From assembly GCA_963580285.1 (NCBI GenBank), contig OY757010.1, positions 72,754,738 to 72,818,737 of the forward strand: a stretch of DNA of 64,000 nucleotides, given 5' to 3'. The translations under genes and the position numbers were made by a program. This DNA is from Lucinisca nassula (lineage: Eukaryota > Mollusca > Bivalvia > Lucinida > Lucinidae). Numbering within the stretch: the stretch's first letter is position 1; each line of letters begins with the position of its first letter. Positions 1-12,800 of the stretch are shown here, one piece after another. A model generated the notes under the pieces. The model worked only from the letters and a program-made list of their open reading frames with translations, was not told where the DNA came from and ran no database searches.

Positions 1-154
1 GGGCCGACATTGATTCAACGTTGAAGAAACATTTCAGTTTACAAAATAATGTTCTTTCTACGATAATACCGGCTATACCAAGGTATATTAGATTACGAGC
101 GTACATTCTTTCTTGAGTCTGAGATTTAAATTTGGACACATATAAAGTTTTATT

Positions 155-270
155 CAGCATACTCGCGCCCATGCCCATGACCTCAAAGTCCAGGTCACGG
201 ACTCATAGTTATCAGCATACCCACGCCCATGCCCATGACCTCAAGGTCAAGGTCACGGATTCAGAATTAT
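155..270. repeat. 58-bp tandem duplication with AGGTCA half-sites
   Basis: Two adjacent copies start with CAGCATAC at 155 and 213. Both carry the pair 'cccatgcccatgacct' followed by AGGTCA-type hexamers. The function is unknown. It resembles one or two units of the tandem-cored elements seen elsewhere in the window. Confidence 0.7.
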
Positions 271-345
271 TTAATATCAATGTTTTTTTATAAAAGCTCA
301 CATTTCCCAACCCATATTATGGATTTAGTTCGTATTTGACAGGTC

Positions 346-441
346 CTTTCTCCGGCTACCCTGTTTAGTTTTCGCCCTTTATCTGATTAATGATCTGCTC
401 GAAATAAAAGACATACTCTTGAAAGGGCCGTAAAACCAAAA
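346..441 (+). mobile_element. 5'-truncated tRNA-SINE fragment (family S1)
   Basis: This matches the 3' half of SINE family S1 (see 20133-20319): a degenerate 'ctccggctaccc...ttttcgccc' block, a GATTAATGATCTGCTCGA-like block, then the 3' end 'cttgaaagggccgtaaaacc'. The tRNA-like head is missing. Confidence 0.65.
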
Positions 442-949
442 TTCAAGGTCAATGTCACAGACTTTGTAATTTATTTTTTATGGATTTGGTTCATATTTGG
501 TATGCTGATCCTTTTTCCAAGATTTAAATGACATTACCTCTCCTACGCCGATGCCCTCAATGCGAGCAATGCTGTCATCTTTTTTTGCAACATGTTTTTA
601 TTTCTTGGCGAGGATGGTCCCTGGGCGGGGGCATCTGTGTCGTATTGACATTCTAGTTGTGGTACACCGAGTCTTTCATTTTGCAAAAACCATGTTGTCC
701 ATTTATGGGTTGGTTTACTTATTATTTGTAGTTACATGTGTAATTATTTATGTATGTTGAGACAAAATTTCAAAGAGGATAGATCTAGCACCTGTGTGTA
801 TAGTTTACTGCAGCAGTTAATCAGTTTTAAAAACATTCTTCATATCAAGCTGTCAGGTCTTATTATGATAAGCTGAATCCATGTGTCGCTAGCAAGTAGC
901 TGGAACTCTGGCGAAATGCAGAGAACTATTTAAACCAAACATGCAATGT
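442..949. other. no gene recognised
   Basis: AT-rich sequence with a 69-codon open frame (551-760, +) that has no recognisable domain. Nothing else is supported here. Confidence 0.5.
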
Positions 950-2545
950 ACAAATGTCCAAATTTACAAAGGGCCGTTACTCATGAAGTATTTTTCGGAA
1001 TTTACTCAAAAGATTAATCAGGTCATCTACTCATAATTACCAATCCAGCCTTAACCTTTCAAGGCTCTAGCTTCAATAGATTTTGCTGACAATAATTCAT
1101 CCAAATTTTTTTCAAAGGGCCATAACCCAGGAAATGGGCATAATACTGACATGGTTCTAAAGTTATGCTATGCATCACAAAGCATGCAATGTACAAATGC
1201 CAAAATTTACAAAGAGCCGTAACTCCTGAAGTACTTTTTTGTAATTTAATCGAATCAGGTAGTCAATCAGGGGCCAGTTGTTCAAAGCTTTGTTAGCTTA
1301 ACGAGCTCATTAGTGGTCATATTGTTAACTGTTCTAGCAAATTTAAAATTTAAATTTTTGGTATTTTTGCTGAAAAAATGTGAGCAGCTTTTGCAAAAGC
1401 TGCTCACATTTTTTCAGCAAAAATACTAGCAAATTGCCATAATAAATGATCAAAGTTTAAACGATACGTTAACTAACGACGTCGTTAGTTTTGAACAACT
1501 AGCCCCAGGTCATCTTCTCGTCACTACCAATCCATTCACCAACTTTCAGGGCTCTAGCTACAATAGTTTTTGAGATATTTTGCAGACAAGATTTCATCCA
1601 ATTTTTTTTTTGAAGGGCCATAACTCAGGAAAAGAGCATAATCCTAACAGGGAACAACAGCACCATATGTGGCGCCATGCTCGTCTGTTTTGCCATGTCA
1701 CAGAGACAAATCAGTCAAATTGCAAGATAGAGTTACTGAACTTCGTCAAAATATAACATATTCACCCTAATTACCACACAGTGCGCTTAGTTTTTTCAAA
1801 ATTTTGTCAAAAAAAATTGAAGTGAAAAAGTGTTACAGAAAAAAATCGACAAAGGGGAGATAATACAGCCATAATCAACAATATAGTTATTGCCCTTTGT
1901 CAGATTGTAGCTCTTGTGATGTTGAGAATGTATATGAAGTTTCATGGAGGTAGGCCAAATATTTTTGGAAATATGGTCAAGGTTAAGGTTTTTGGTTAAA
2001 TTTTTGTAAAATGGGTCAAAGGTCAAGGTCACAGGTCAAAAAGGTTTGTATCAGTGAAAAGGAACATCCATGTGAAGTTTGAATGCTCTGTTACAAATAG
2101 TATTGGAATGAGAGTAAAAAATGTTTTTCAGAAAAAAAATAGGAAAAGGGGAGATAATTCAGGCATAATCAACAATATAGTTTTGGCTCTTGGTCTGAAT
2201 GTAGGGTATGTGTATGAATTTTCATGAGGCTAGGTCTAATACTTTTGCAGTTATAGCCAAGATTAATTTTCTTTGGAACAACTACAATGACGCCAATGCA
2301 AACGCTGGAGTGATGACAATAGCTCAAAAGTTTTTCTTCGAAAAACAAACGAGCTAAAAATACGTGTCAGCTATTTTTCCATGAGGACTTCATATATGAC
2401 ATATATTTCGAAACCCCAGGATGCACAGTTCCGAAGTTATGCTATGCCTTTGCATCAAAAAGCATAATAGACAGACACAGGCAAGAATGCACAAACGTCT
2501 CATAAGTAATATGCCCCTCCAACTTCTTGAAATTGGAGGCATAAT
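950..2545 (+). mobile_element. tandem-cored Helentron-like element, family B (degenerate)
   Basis: Diverged copies of the family B core (compare 32470-36300) appear as phrases such as 'gggccgttactcatgaag' and 'caggtcatctactcat'. The 3' end carries the family B hairpin 'atgcccctccaact...attggaggcat' at 2511-2543. A palindromic MITE (1268-1508) lies inside. The 5' end is not identified. The middle part (1800-2240) also contains 'gttattgccctttgtcag', a phrase of family G, so the element may be composite. Confidence 0.6.
1268..1508. mobile_element. palindromic MITE (family P1)
   Basis: About 240 bp with inverted ends, 'caggggccagttgttcaaa' and its complement. A central hairpin (GAAAAAATGTGAGCAGCTTT and complement) surrounds a short loop. 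A second copy lies at 21167-21411 and a decayed one near 42640-42760. No coding capacity. Confidence 0.8.
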
Positions 2546-2643
2546 AATGTATACCCCATAGACCCTGATTTTCTCAACATAAAGTGAAGTTTTCAGGGAA
2601 GTTCATTTCATGGACTTGTTAACATAATGCAAGCATTTAAGTA

Positions 2644-3664
2644 CAGTCGATGCTAGTTATCTCGAACCTCACGGGACCGGATAAAAAAGTTCGAGTTATC
2701 CGTAGTACGAGATAACCAAAGTGTGACGTCACATGCATTATTTGCCGTGATATTCTTGGTATTCTTGTTTATTCTAGAGTAATAGCACTAACATGCACTG
2801 CCTATTGAGTTTTTAAAATTTGTTTATGAAAGTAATGGATCTTGTTGAAGTACATGTATAGCGATTATAAAAGATTTCTCACATGTTTTGTTGTCTTTTA
2901 AATTCCTGCAAATTCGGGTATCCAAATAAGCAAAAAATAGATATGTTCTAAAATGGACTAGTTCCCCACTTGTGAATGCAATGCTGAGCAGTACATGCTA
3001 TACGCCATACGGCAGTCCCTCGTATTGATTTAAACAGTTTAGGTCCTGCCGAGAAAGCTGTTTTAAGATCTACATGTCTGTATGTGCATCGGGACAAGGG
3101 ACAATACTCAATTGTGACACTAATGACGAGTATGTAAACCAACCGGTCATACCAAATTGTACAATTATACAAATTAGAGCCGCCTTTTATTTCGGAAATA
3201 CTGGAAATCATTGAAACGAGAAGGTGTTAAGATCAAAGGTTGAGCTCCGCGCGTCAGTCTGTATTACACTCACATGATTTTCGTAATAGCGGTAAAGGTA
3301 TTGTTTGTGCTAATTTTAACGCACCTGGACAAATTGAATTATTAAAAACATTGTGAGTATTGATGAACTGTTTTGTAAAGGTCTATTATTATTTTCCTTA
3401 ACTGAAAGACCGGCGGCATGTTTTTTTCCCCTTCTTTACCTTATGAATATCGGTTCAAGATACGCGGTAGTAAAAACAGTGAAAAATATATTCAGGGACT
3501 GAAAATGATGGATGAGATAGCCGAAGTGTCGACTTAAAAGTAGTTTGACACATGCGAAGTTGAAATACAATAAATATATAGTAGAAATATTCTGGACTTC
3601 GAAATCGGTTCGACATAAGTGATAGGGTTGAGATAGGCGAGGTCGAGATAACGAGAGTCAACTG
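2644..3664. mobile_element. TA-flanked pogo/Tc1-like non-autonomous element
   Basis: The left end 'cagtcgatgctagttatctc' and the right end, read in reverse complement as 'cagttgactctcgttatctc', form imperfect TIRs flanked by TA on both sides. No transposase frame is visible in the roughly 1.0-kb interior. The short open frames at 2948-3211 and 3455-3688 (minus) have no recognisable domain. Confidence 0.7.
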
Positions 3665-3764
3665 TATTTCTTGATTTTCATTGATCAATGTTCAACTGAT
3701 CATCGGTCACATGGAAAAGTGAATCCAATCACAACCTCTGCCTCAACCAAACATCGCTACTAAC

Positions 3765-3852
3765 CAAGTTGCAAGTCTTTGACCAGTCTTTGTCTGTCTC
3801 TCTCCTTCATCTGAGCAAGTCTACCTAGTGCCTGGTCCATCTTACTCTCCTC
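3765..3852 (-). CDS. LRSAM1: LRSAM1-like exon 13 (coiled coil)
   Basis: Acceptor 'tttatgcag', donor 'gttagtag'; 88 nt, entering in phase 0 and leaving one extra base. It encodes EESKMDQALGRLAQMKERDR and further charged helix, aligning with the LRSAM1 segment EEQSRLEQGL. It is the last exon inside the window. Confidence 0.85.
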
Positions 3853-6800
3853 CTGCATAAAACACAAGCAATATTGTAAGAACTTTATGCAATATTATTA
3901 TGTTATTAATCAAGTAATTTTGTATTGGCCCAGTTACAGGTTCTCTGTCAGCTGTATTGGCCACCAGTTACAGGTCCGCGGTCTGCTGTATTGGCCCGAG
4001 GCCGAAGGCTGAGGCCAATACAGCTGACCGAGGACCTGTAACTGGGCCAATACAGAATAACTTGATTAATGACAATTTTATTAATTGATGCTATTAAAAA
4101 AACATGATTTATAATTTTTGACTTCGGATGATATTGGTTGACCTGTTGTAATACAGGATAGTCAAATAATAAAGCCTATTATTAATTGATTTTTCGCATT
4201 AATTCCCCACCATCTCCATTAATTAATGTGAAAAATAAATGTAATAGAACTGTTTGTGCGTTGAAGATATTATTAATTGACTATCCTGTATTGATCGGAG
4301 ATCATCCATATTAACACCAGGTCCACCAATATTAACTGGAGGTCAAGTGATATTAGGCTGAGGTCAAAAATCACTCATCAACTTTTCAAATTGTGTCAAT
4401 TAATAAAACTGTCATTAATCAAGTACATTTAATTTCATACTGGCCCAGTTACAGGTCCTCAGTCAGCTGTATTGGCCCTCAGCCTTTAATCGATGGCCAA
4501 TACAGCTGACAGAGGATCTGTCACAGGGACAATATGAAACAACTTCATTAATAACATCATCTTCTTGCATATCACCAAAAGGGTTATTTTTCTGACAAAA
4601 ATTTATTATATTTTTCTTATATTTTCTCAAAACATAGGTTGCCAGTGCTCATTAGAAGCGCCCAATTGAGAAGGTTCTAAGGAGTATCCACAACCTATGT
4701 CTTGGAGCAGAAATATGATATTTTTAATGTAAAATTAATTTTAATTAATAATAACCTACCCATCACTACAATTTAAGCCTTCATCAGACGCAGGTCTGGG
4801 TCAGTCTGACAAAAAAAATCTAGCCAGAATTGCCACTGGCATGTCCTGTGACCTCCCTAGTGTCGAGTCCTGATTGGTCGCTGATGTCACCTGGCCTATC
4901 AGACCAATGGGCAGACGATACAGATCACGTGACTGTGGTATTCACGCCGGCAGGTCATATTTCTTTCAGGAAAACAATTATTTCAGGCGGGGCTGGGAGG
5001 CGGGACATGCCATTGTAGTGATGGGTAGGTATATTATTAATTAAAATTAATTTTACATTAAAAATATCATTTTAATGTCAAATATAACTACCCATCACTA
5101 CAATTTAAGCCTGAATTCATAGCAAGTGGAGGGTTGGATGAAAAATAATTTATACATACTCAACTCCTCTGACCTTGGTTGTTTATACCCCTTTTTAAGA
5201 CCCTCCAATGATGGTAAAGTAAGGGGGTATCCACCATGACTGCAAGGGATCCAAATCCAAAAATCCCATAAGTGGAGAAGATAAATGGAAAGGAACCGGA
5301 GTCAAAATAGAAAGTTCACACCTATTCAAACAGGCTAGCAAACAACCAAGGAAAACAAGATCCCACAATTAGTGCTGCTCAGTAATGGATTGAGAAGCTA
5401 CTAAACTACCCAAGGAATGAGTACCACTACGAATGGGAACCAAGCTTCTTAGGTGAAGGGATGAAAAGTGGAATTGGAACGTCCATAAGCAGTAAGAAAA
5501 CATTCTGAAGAAAGAATGGAGTTCCAATATGCCCAAAATGTAGAAGGTTATAACCTCATGAGCCGATGTATTCTCGAATGATAATAGGGCAGAAGTGAGA
5601 TTAACATATAGAAGCTTTATCACTTTACAAATCCACCTTGCAATCAAGAATGGAGAAATATCTCCAAACCCCTTGATTGGAAAGAAAAGTCTCGTGATAA
5701 TCTTGAATAGCTTTAAACGTTCTGATGTACACAAAAATTTCTCATCAGCCTACGATCTACAAATCCTGGAAATGCCAGGACAAATAATAGTTTCAGACAT
5801 AGCCAGAAACCATTTATAGCCTGAAAAAATAGGCTGAGTGAGAAGAGAAAAAGAAGTCATTGTTCTTCTCATACCTGAAAACAACCCTCTGCAATTGGCA
5901 AAGCATGAATATCACTTCTACGAGCTGAAGCAAATGTCAAATGAAATACAGCCTGACTATCAGATGAACAAAGGAGGCTGAATTCACAGGATTGTAAGGT
6001 GGTTTAGTAAAAGACCACAACACTCATGTAAGATTCCATTTGGATTCAAAGTCCTGGAAACCTGTCGGCATAGTGCAAAACCCTTTAATAAGCTGGTGAT
6101 AATGGGGTTTAATGAAATGTGTGAAGCGACTAAAATTTTAACGCGTTTGAGATTACTGATCTGTACCCTTTTTTAGATGAAATAGAAAACTAAAGGGTAG
6201 AGAACAGGCAGCAAAAGAAATCCAGTAAAAAAACCTCTAAAGAGGGATTGTCTGGATTAATTTCCCTTTCCCTACACCAACTAGAAAATACCTTCCATCT
6301 TCCAGAGTAAAACTTGAGAGTGGAGCTCTTTCTATATTTGAAGATACACTCGGCAGAGAAACCAGAAATGTGTCTACCTCTGGTTTGATTCCTGACAACA
6401 TCTGGATGTGTAGGTAAAGCATTTCCGGACTGAAATGGAATGCTTGACCTACATATTTTAGATACTAGATCCGGAACTACTGGAAGACGGATTGAAAGTC
6501 TTGAGACTAGGCTCAGAATGACTAAAAATACCAAGATCTTTGAGGCCATAGAGGCGTAAAAAGAATGGCTCTACTTTTGTATGCTTGAATTTTTTCCTAG
6601 AACTAGAGGAATTCAGTTGAATGGTGTAAACGCATATGTAAAAGATTCCCCCAATCTAGAGATATTAAATCAACTGCACGTTCCAAGTGATCTGAAACTA
6701 GAGACACAATGGAAGTTGATTAGAGAACCGAGTTGTCTTTGGACATTTGATTAAAACAGGTCCAATAAAGGATCTCCCCATTTGAGAAAACGCCCTGTAG

Positions 6801-9800
6801 AGAACGGATGGCGAACTGGTCTATAGGGGCGATCCCAATGACATAATCTGCCCGGGAGGTGTCCGACAAGGATAGACATACCTTCCTGATGACACCAAGT
6901 TAGAATCTTCCATGCAAAAGCCAACAGGGAAGAGGAATGAGTCCCTCCTTGTTTACGGAGAAAAAAACAACGACACTACGGTCAATTGTCTGAAGTAATA
7001 ATAATGAAACTGTTCCTCAGTTTGGAGCTAGAAGAACTGAAAAACCAAGGAAATTTGCCTGAAGTTTCAGAATGTTTATATATATATATATATATATATA
7101 GCCCCACCTATTCTAGGCCCCACGTCCCCTGAACAACTAATCCCTGAGGTTCGAAGTGGGCGACCAACCTGAAAGGCTGGCATGCGAAAAGCAACTAGGG
7201 AATAGACTCTAAAAAGAGGAGACCCCATTTGATAAACTTAGGGATTCATAAACAATACAGAGCAATCTGAAAACTCTCTGATAATGGAATTTATTGCTCT
7301 AGACAGACCGGATGGTATTTCCAGTGATCCAGTGGCAAAAAACTGGAAAGGTCTAAGATGAGGTTGTCCAGGGGAACTGGATCCAATTACGAAGTTTCTA
7401 AAGGGAAACAAACCCCTGACATGAATCAGAAGTTTTTAGGGCATGAAAAGAGGAGAAGAAGTATCTTTGAGATAGAATCAATTTCGACTTCTCCATAAAA
7501 TGGATGATACCTAAATTCACAATAACCTGTACACGTTAGGTGAAGGTATGATAAAAAGTAGTATCTGGAAAGATGATGACAAAAACCCATCATCGAAACA
7601 CTACACCATATTGGGGCCTAATTCCTTGATGTTAGCTGCTTAATTTAATCTCTATTAAGTTGGTGAACAGGGAAAAAAAGAATCTGTTGACAATTCCAAA
7701 AAGGAAAAACAACAGAACTGATACACAAAAATCCATCCAAGGTGAAACGAAGGTATTTGCGGAATGACCTGTGGATGGAGATGTGAAGGTAAGCGTCCTT
7801 TAAAACTACGGAAATCGTCCACTAATTTGGAAAAATGACCTGACGAATCGAGGACGAAGTTTCCATTTTGAAATGATCAACTCGCATCATCTTGTTTAGT
7901 GTGAGAAGTCGATGATGAGTCGATTTTCCCATTTTCTTCTCGACCATAAAGATCCGACTGTAGAAGCCTGGGGAAAGGAGAACTTTTACTACCTATATGG
8001 CTTTCTTTTGGAGAAGAACCCTATCCTCTTCCAATAAAAATTTCTTTTCTTGATACTATTCACCGGAAATAGTCTTTCTTTGTTAAGAGCTGTGACCTCG
8101 CATGAGTCTGAAAGAAATATGACCTGCCGGCGAGAATACCGCAGTCACGTGACCTGTATCATCTGCCCATTGGTCTGATAGGTCAGGTGACATCAGGGAC
8201 CAATCAGGACTCGACACTAGGGAGGTCACGGGAAAAGGGACATGCCGTGGCATTTCTGGCTAGATTTTTTTTGTCAGACTCACCCAGACCTGCGTCTGGT
8301 GAAAAGGCTTAATTTGTAGTGATGGGTAGTTATATTTGACATTAAAAGGAAAAATAATGTATACCCCTGCAACTCTCAGTTTTCTGTACATAAAGTGGGG
8401 TTTACAGGGGTGTTCATTACATGGACTTGCTAACATGATTAAACAATAAATTTCTGTTTGCTCGGAATAGAACTTGTGCATGGATGTGGAACTCACAAAA
8501 TATGCTGATTGACCATAAATTTTTAACAAAGTCTACTATCAGTGATATACATATAAATTAAAGTACTGAATTTTTTTGGGGGAGAGGTTTTGGTTTTACG
8601 GCCCTTTCAAGATTATTTCACTCATATCGAGCCGATCGTTAATCAGAGGTGGGCGAAAACCGGAGTACCCGGAGAAAAACCACCTGACCTTCAGTTGCAG
8701 AACTTGGCGTCTCACATGTGACACGAGCGAGGCTCGAACCACAGCGGTGAGAGACCTAAAGATCAAGAGTCAGGGATCTTAACCACTAGGCCACGGAGGA
8801 CCGTTCAAAGCACTGAATCATATTACAATATTATGTACTTTTGTACATGATTGTGAGCTGAAATATAGTTGAGTTACCATTGCTATAGTGGATAAGAGCT
8901 TGTCCCTATTTTCAGCTGCCATGAGAGCAAGTTGAGCTTGTTCCTCGTGATACTGTCCGAGAGCTTTCTCTACCTCTACACGCTCTAGTCTCTTTTTCTC
9001 CTGAAAATGTGTAATAGAAGGTTCTTGCATAAATACCTGTGCGCATGCTGTTTGAAGCCATTGTCAAATGGACCAAAAGCCGTGCTCAGACAGCAAAAAC
9101 CATGTTCAAATCATGAAATTCGCATGCTGTTTGAACATGGATTTTGAGCTTTTGATATCACAAGACGGGCCTTGCTTTGTTTACGTTATGTTGAGCGACG
9201 TAACGTTATCGCCCTGAATGTAGCGTTTTAGGATTCTATGATGATGAAGAGGGTTACTGCATGACGACGTCATTTTAAACAACAATCTGAACTGGCCGCC
9301 CTTTTTGGTTTGCCTGGTGCATTTGAAGAGTTTATATGGAATTTATATGGAACTTTTTCGTCAAAATTTGCTGTCGGAATCGTAAGCTATGCAAGAACAA
9401 CGAACATCCATGGTTATTTCAATGCATTAACATTTGCCGGATACCTCGGAAGATATTTGAACATTCGGCTTGGCGACCTCATGCTCAAACAGCTTCCTCG
9501 GGACCCGGCAAATGTTAATGCATGAAAAACCATGGTTGAACCCTATATTATAGCACAGTTATTTGGGAATAGGTCTGGCTAATTGGAGCTGAAAAGATAA
9601 TCAACTATCATTCCTGTCATTGCGATCAGTAATCGATTAGTAATCAATGAAGATTTGGTCATAATTTTACCTGTCTTGCTTTCTGTCTCAGCATGACTCC
9701 TACCATATGCTGTACTTTGCCATATGTATTTGAACAGACAGGCTTGAGCAAACACTGTAGACCCAGATTAGATGCCACAGAACGTGGCATCTCATCTGGG

Positions 9801-12800
9801 TCTGCACTGTTTGCCACTCATATAGCTATTTTATGAACAACTTTGGGTAGTAAATTGTACTTATCATCAAATAATTGATTGCAAGCAAATCAGTAATGAT
9901 AACCATTTTTGTGGATTTATTGATTGAATAATTGATTATCCCATTAATCGTGCAAGCCTTATTTGAGAATACTGTGCCAAATTGAGATACTGAAGGACAC
10001 AAGTTTGTGAGTGTCCATCAATATACAAACAAGGAACAATATTCACCCCTTTCAGTATTAAACCGTTTTCCGTATTACACCACTTTAAGTATTATATACA
10101 TTGCTCAAAATAATTAATGGAACAGACAAGTCAGAAATAAATTCACACTAAAATTCTTCCGTAATGATCCTACGTATTGGGGCAGACAGGCCTAAGCAAA
10201 CAGTGCAGACCCAGCTGAAGGAGCAGTCTGATCAGGGTCTACACTATTTGTCATTCCATCTCCACTTTCTGGACTCCTTGCTGAATTGCCAAACAAACTT
10301 GTTAAAGTTTTAGGAGAATTAAAGCATGTCCACAAGGTGTCTGCATTTTGGTATGTTGCAAAAAAAAATGTCATGTGTCTATATGTTTACTCTTGAGATT
10401 CCACTTTTTGGTCATGCCAACAAAAGGATAAGCTGTGGTCCTTGTTGCTCTACTGAATGAATACAAGAAAGCTGCTGTTATCCCAATTTTCCATGGGGAA
10501 ATCATGTTACACAATTCCAGAGTTGGATTCTTCCTGTGTGCCAAAGTATCCATACATATACTCACCGGAAATAGAAACTATACACTCATTTTTAAGTTGT
10601 CACTGGCGAAACATTTTAATGAGATTTGAATTCCAACTAGAGCTGTCAGTGAAACTGACTAGGGCCCCGGCAGCGCTATCAGAGGAGTAAAAATTTGTGG
10701 ACGGACAGACGGACAGACAGACAGATGGACGGACAGAGTGATTACTATAGGGCACCCACACTTTCAGTGCGGGGCCCTAATTATATAAATTATCATCAGT
10801 GGCATATCTGATTTATCGAATAAAATGTTTAATGATAGCTACAATTTAACGGGTAGAGCCACAGGCTCAAAGCAAGGGTCAAAATTATGCTGTTCAAGTT
10901 TCCATTGGGTCAAACTTTTTGTGTCGCGAATGTGATTCCCAATTTTTGCCAGTTATTACACATCATCTAACGTGGGGAATATTGTTTACAAAATGAAAAT
11001 TTTCACAATGGTTGAAATGTAATCGACGTTTAAATATTGGACCAAACCACCGGAAATGAGCTAAAAGTATAGCATTTCTGATTGCGGTTTTTGTTTTTAT
11101 CAATATTTAAGACACAGCAGAGAATGCTAAAACGACTGAAGGCACATTCGGGTCGATTTTTGGGTTGAAACATTATTTTGAAAATTTCGCTAAAAAAAAG
11201 CAGTTTTTGAGATTTCAATACAATGTTTGTTTCTAGATAATTTTTAGATGTTATGTTATTTTTTAATTCCTTGCTTTTTACTTGTTACCTATACGCAAAA
11301 AATGCTGAAGTCAAAATTCGACTACAAACAGATTTTGTGAAAAATGCACTTTTTTACTTTTTTCCCCAAAAACTTTTATTTTGAACACCAGATTTTCTTT
11401 AAATTGTTACAGGATTCATGTCGATAGTTAGTAAAGTCCTTAATCAGTAATTTTTAACTGAATTATCCACTTGTTTTGTCAGGCGAGACAATTTAAAAGT
11501 GTATAGCTTCTATTTCTGGTCAGTATAGAAGTTTACAGTGGTTCCAGATATTACATCACTGTTATTTAATGGAAAATGTGATGTGGGGAAACATTTTACT
11601 TACCATCATGTTGCTGTAACCTTCCAACTTTTTCTGAAATGGGAACCAGAATTAAACTCATTAATGACAAATGCAATTTCTACCTAGCAGCTTGGCAGAG
11701 ATGCTTTATAACATTACAAAAACACGCCTATACAAATACATGGTAAATTATACTGCCGAAAAAAAACAACAAGAGGGCCCAATGGCCCTATATCGCTCAC
11801 CTGTGTACCAGAAAAAAAGTGTAGGAGACCTCTTGACATTGCTACATACTAAATATCTGAGCTCTGGACCTTATGGCTTTGGAGAAGAAGATTTTTGATT
11901 TTTTTCCAGTATAAGTCCATAGGTCAATTTTGACCCAAAAGGCATGGCTGACAGGATTTATGTAGGCGACCATTTTATGTTGCTATATACTAAATATCTA
12001 AGGTCCGTACTTCATGGTTTCAGGGAAGAATATTTTTGAAGCTTTTTTTTCTTCCATTGTAAGTTTATTGGAGTTAAGAAGCCACAGGATTTGGCCAATT
12101 TGAACCCCAGGGGCAAGACTCAGGCAGGATTCATGTAGGCAACCACTCCACATTGCTACATGCTAAATACCAAAGCTCTGGGCCTTATGGTTTCAGAGAA
12201 GAATATTTTTGAAGTTTTTTTTTCCATTCTAAGCTTTTTTTTTCATTTTAAGTCCATCCATGGTAGCTAATGGGCCATGGGCGTGGCAAATTCCCGCCCA
12301 AGGGGCATGATTGGCAGGATTTATGTAGGTGACCACTTGTCGTTGCTACATGGTAAATATCTAAGCTCTGGGCCCTGTGGTTTCAGAGAAGAAGATTTTT
12401 GAAGCTTTTTTCCATTATGAGTCTATGGGAGCTAAGGGGCCGCAGGGCGTGGCCCATTTGGACCCCAAGGTCACGATTGGCAGGATTTATGTAGGTGACC
12501 ACTTGCCGTTGCTACATGGTAAATATCTAAGCTCTGGGCCCTGTGGTTTCAGAGAAGAAGATCTTAAGCTTTTTTCCATTATGAGTCTATGGGAGCTAAG
12601 GGGCCGCAAGGCGTGGCCCATTTGGACCCCAAGGGCATGATTGGCAGGATTTATATAGGTGACCACTTGCCGTTGCTATATGCTAAATACTAAGCTCTGG
12701 GCCCTGTGGTTTCAGAGAAGAAGATTTTTGAAGCTTTTTTCCATTAGGAGTCTATGGGAGCTAAGGGGCCCCAGGGCTTAGACCATTTGGACCCCAGGGG

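Larger units (their letters stand above)
4721..8348 (-). mobile_element. DIRS1-type tyrosine-recombinase retrotransposon, degenerate
   Basis: Inverted terminal repeats lie at 4721-4969 and 8108-8348 (about 245 bp, including CCGGCAGGTCATATTTCTTT and the outer 'acccatcactacaattt'). The interior, read on the minus strand, has broken but recognisable pieces of reverse transcriptase (about 7740-8000), RNase H (about 6700-7050) and tyrosine recombinase (about 5369-6549). Segment 5012-5112 is complementary to both outer ends joined together, which is the internal complementary region of DIRS1 elements. No gag region is seen and 3.6 kb is short for the class, so the element is deleted. It inserted into hairpin element H1. 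Confidence 0.82.

Noticed and set aside
1..3764. Further LRSAM1-like 3' exons (SAM, RING)
   Set aside because: I searched by eye for Cys/His RING spacing and for an exon entering in phase 1 on the minus strand and found none. They probably lie left of the window.
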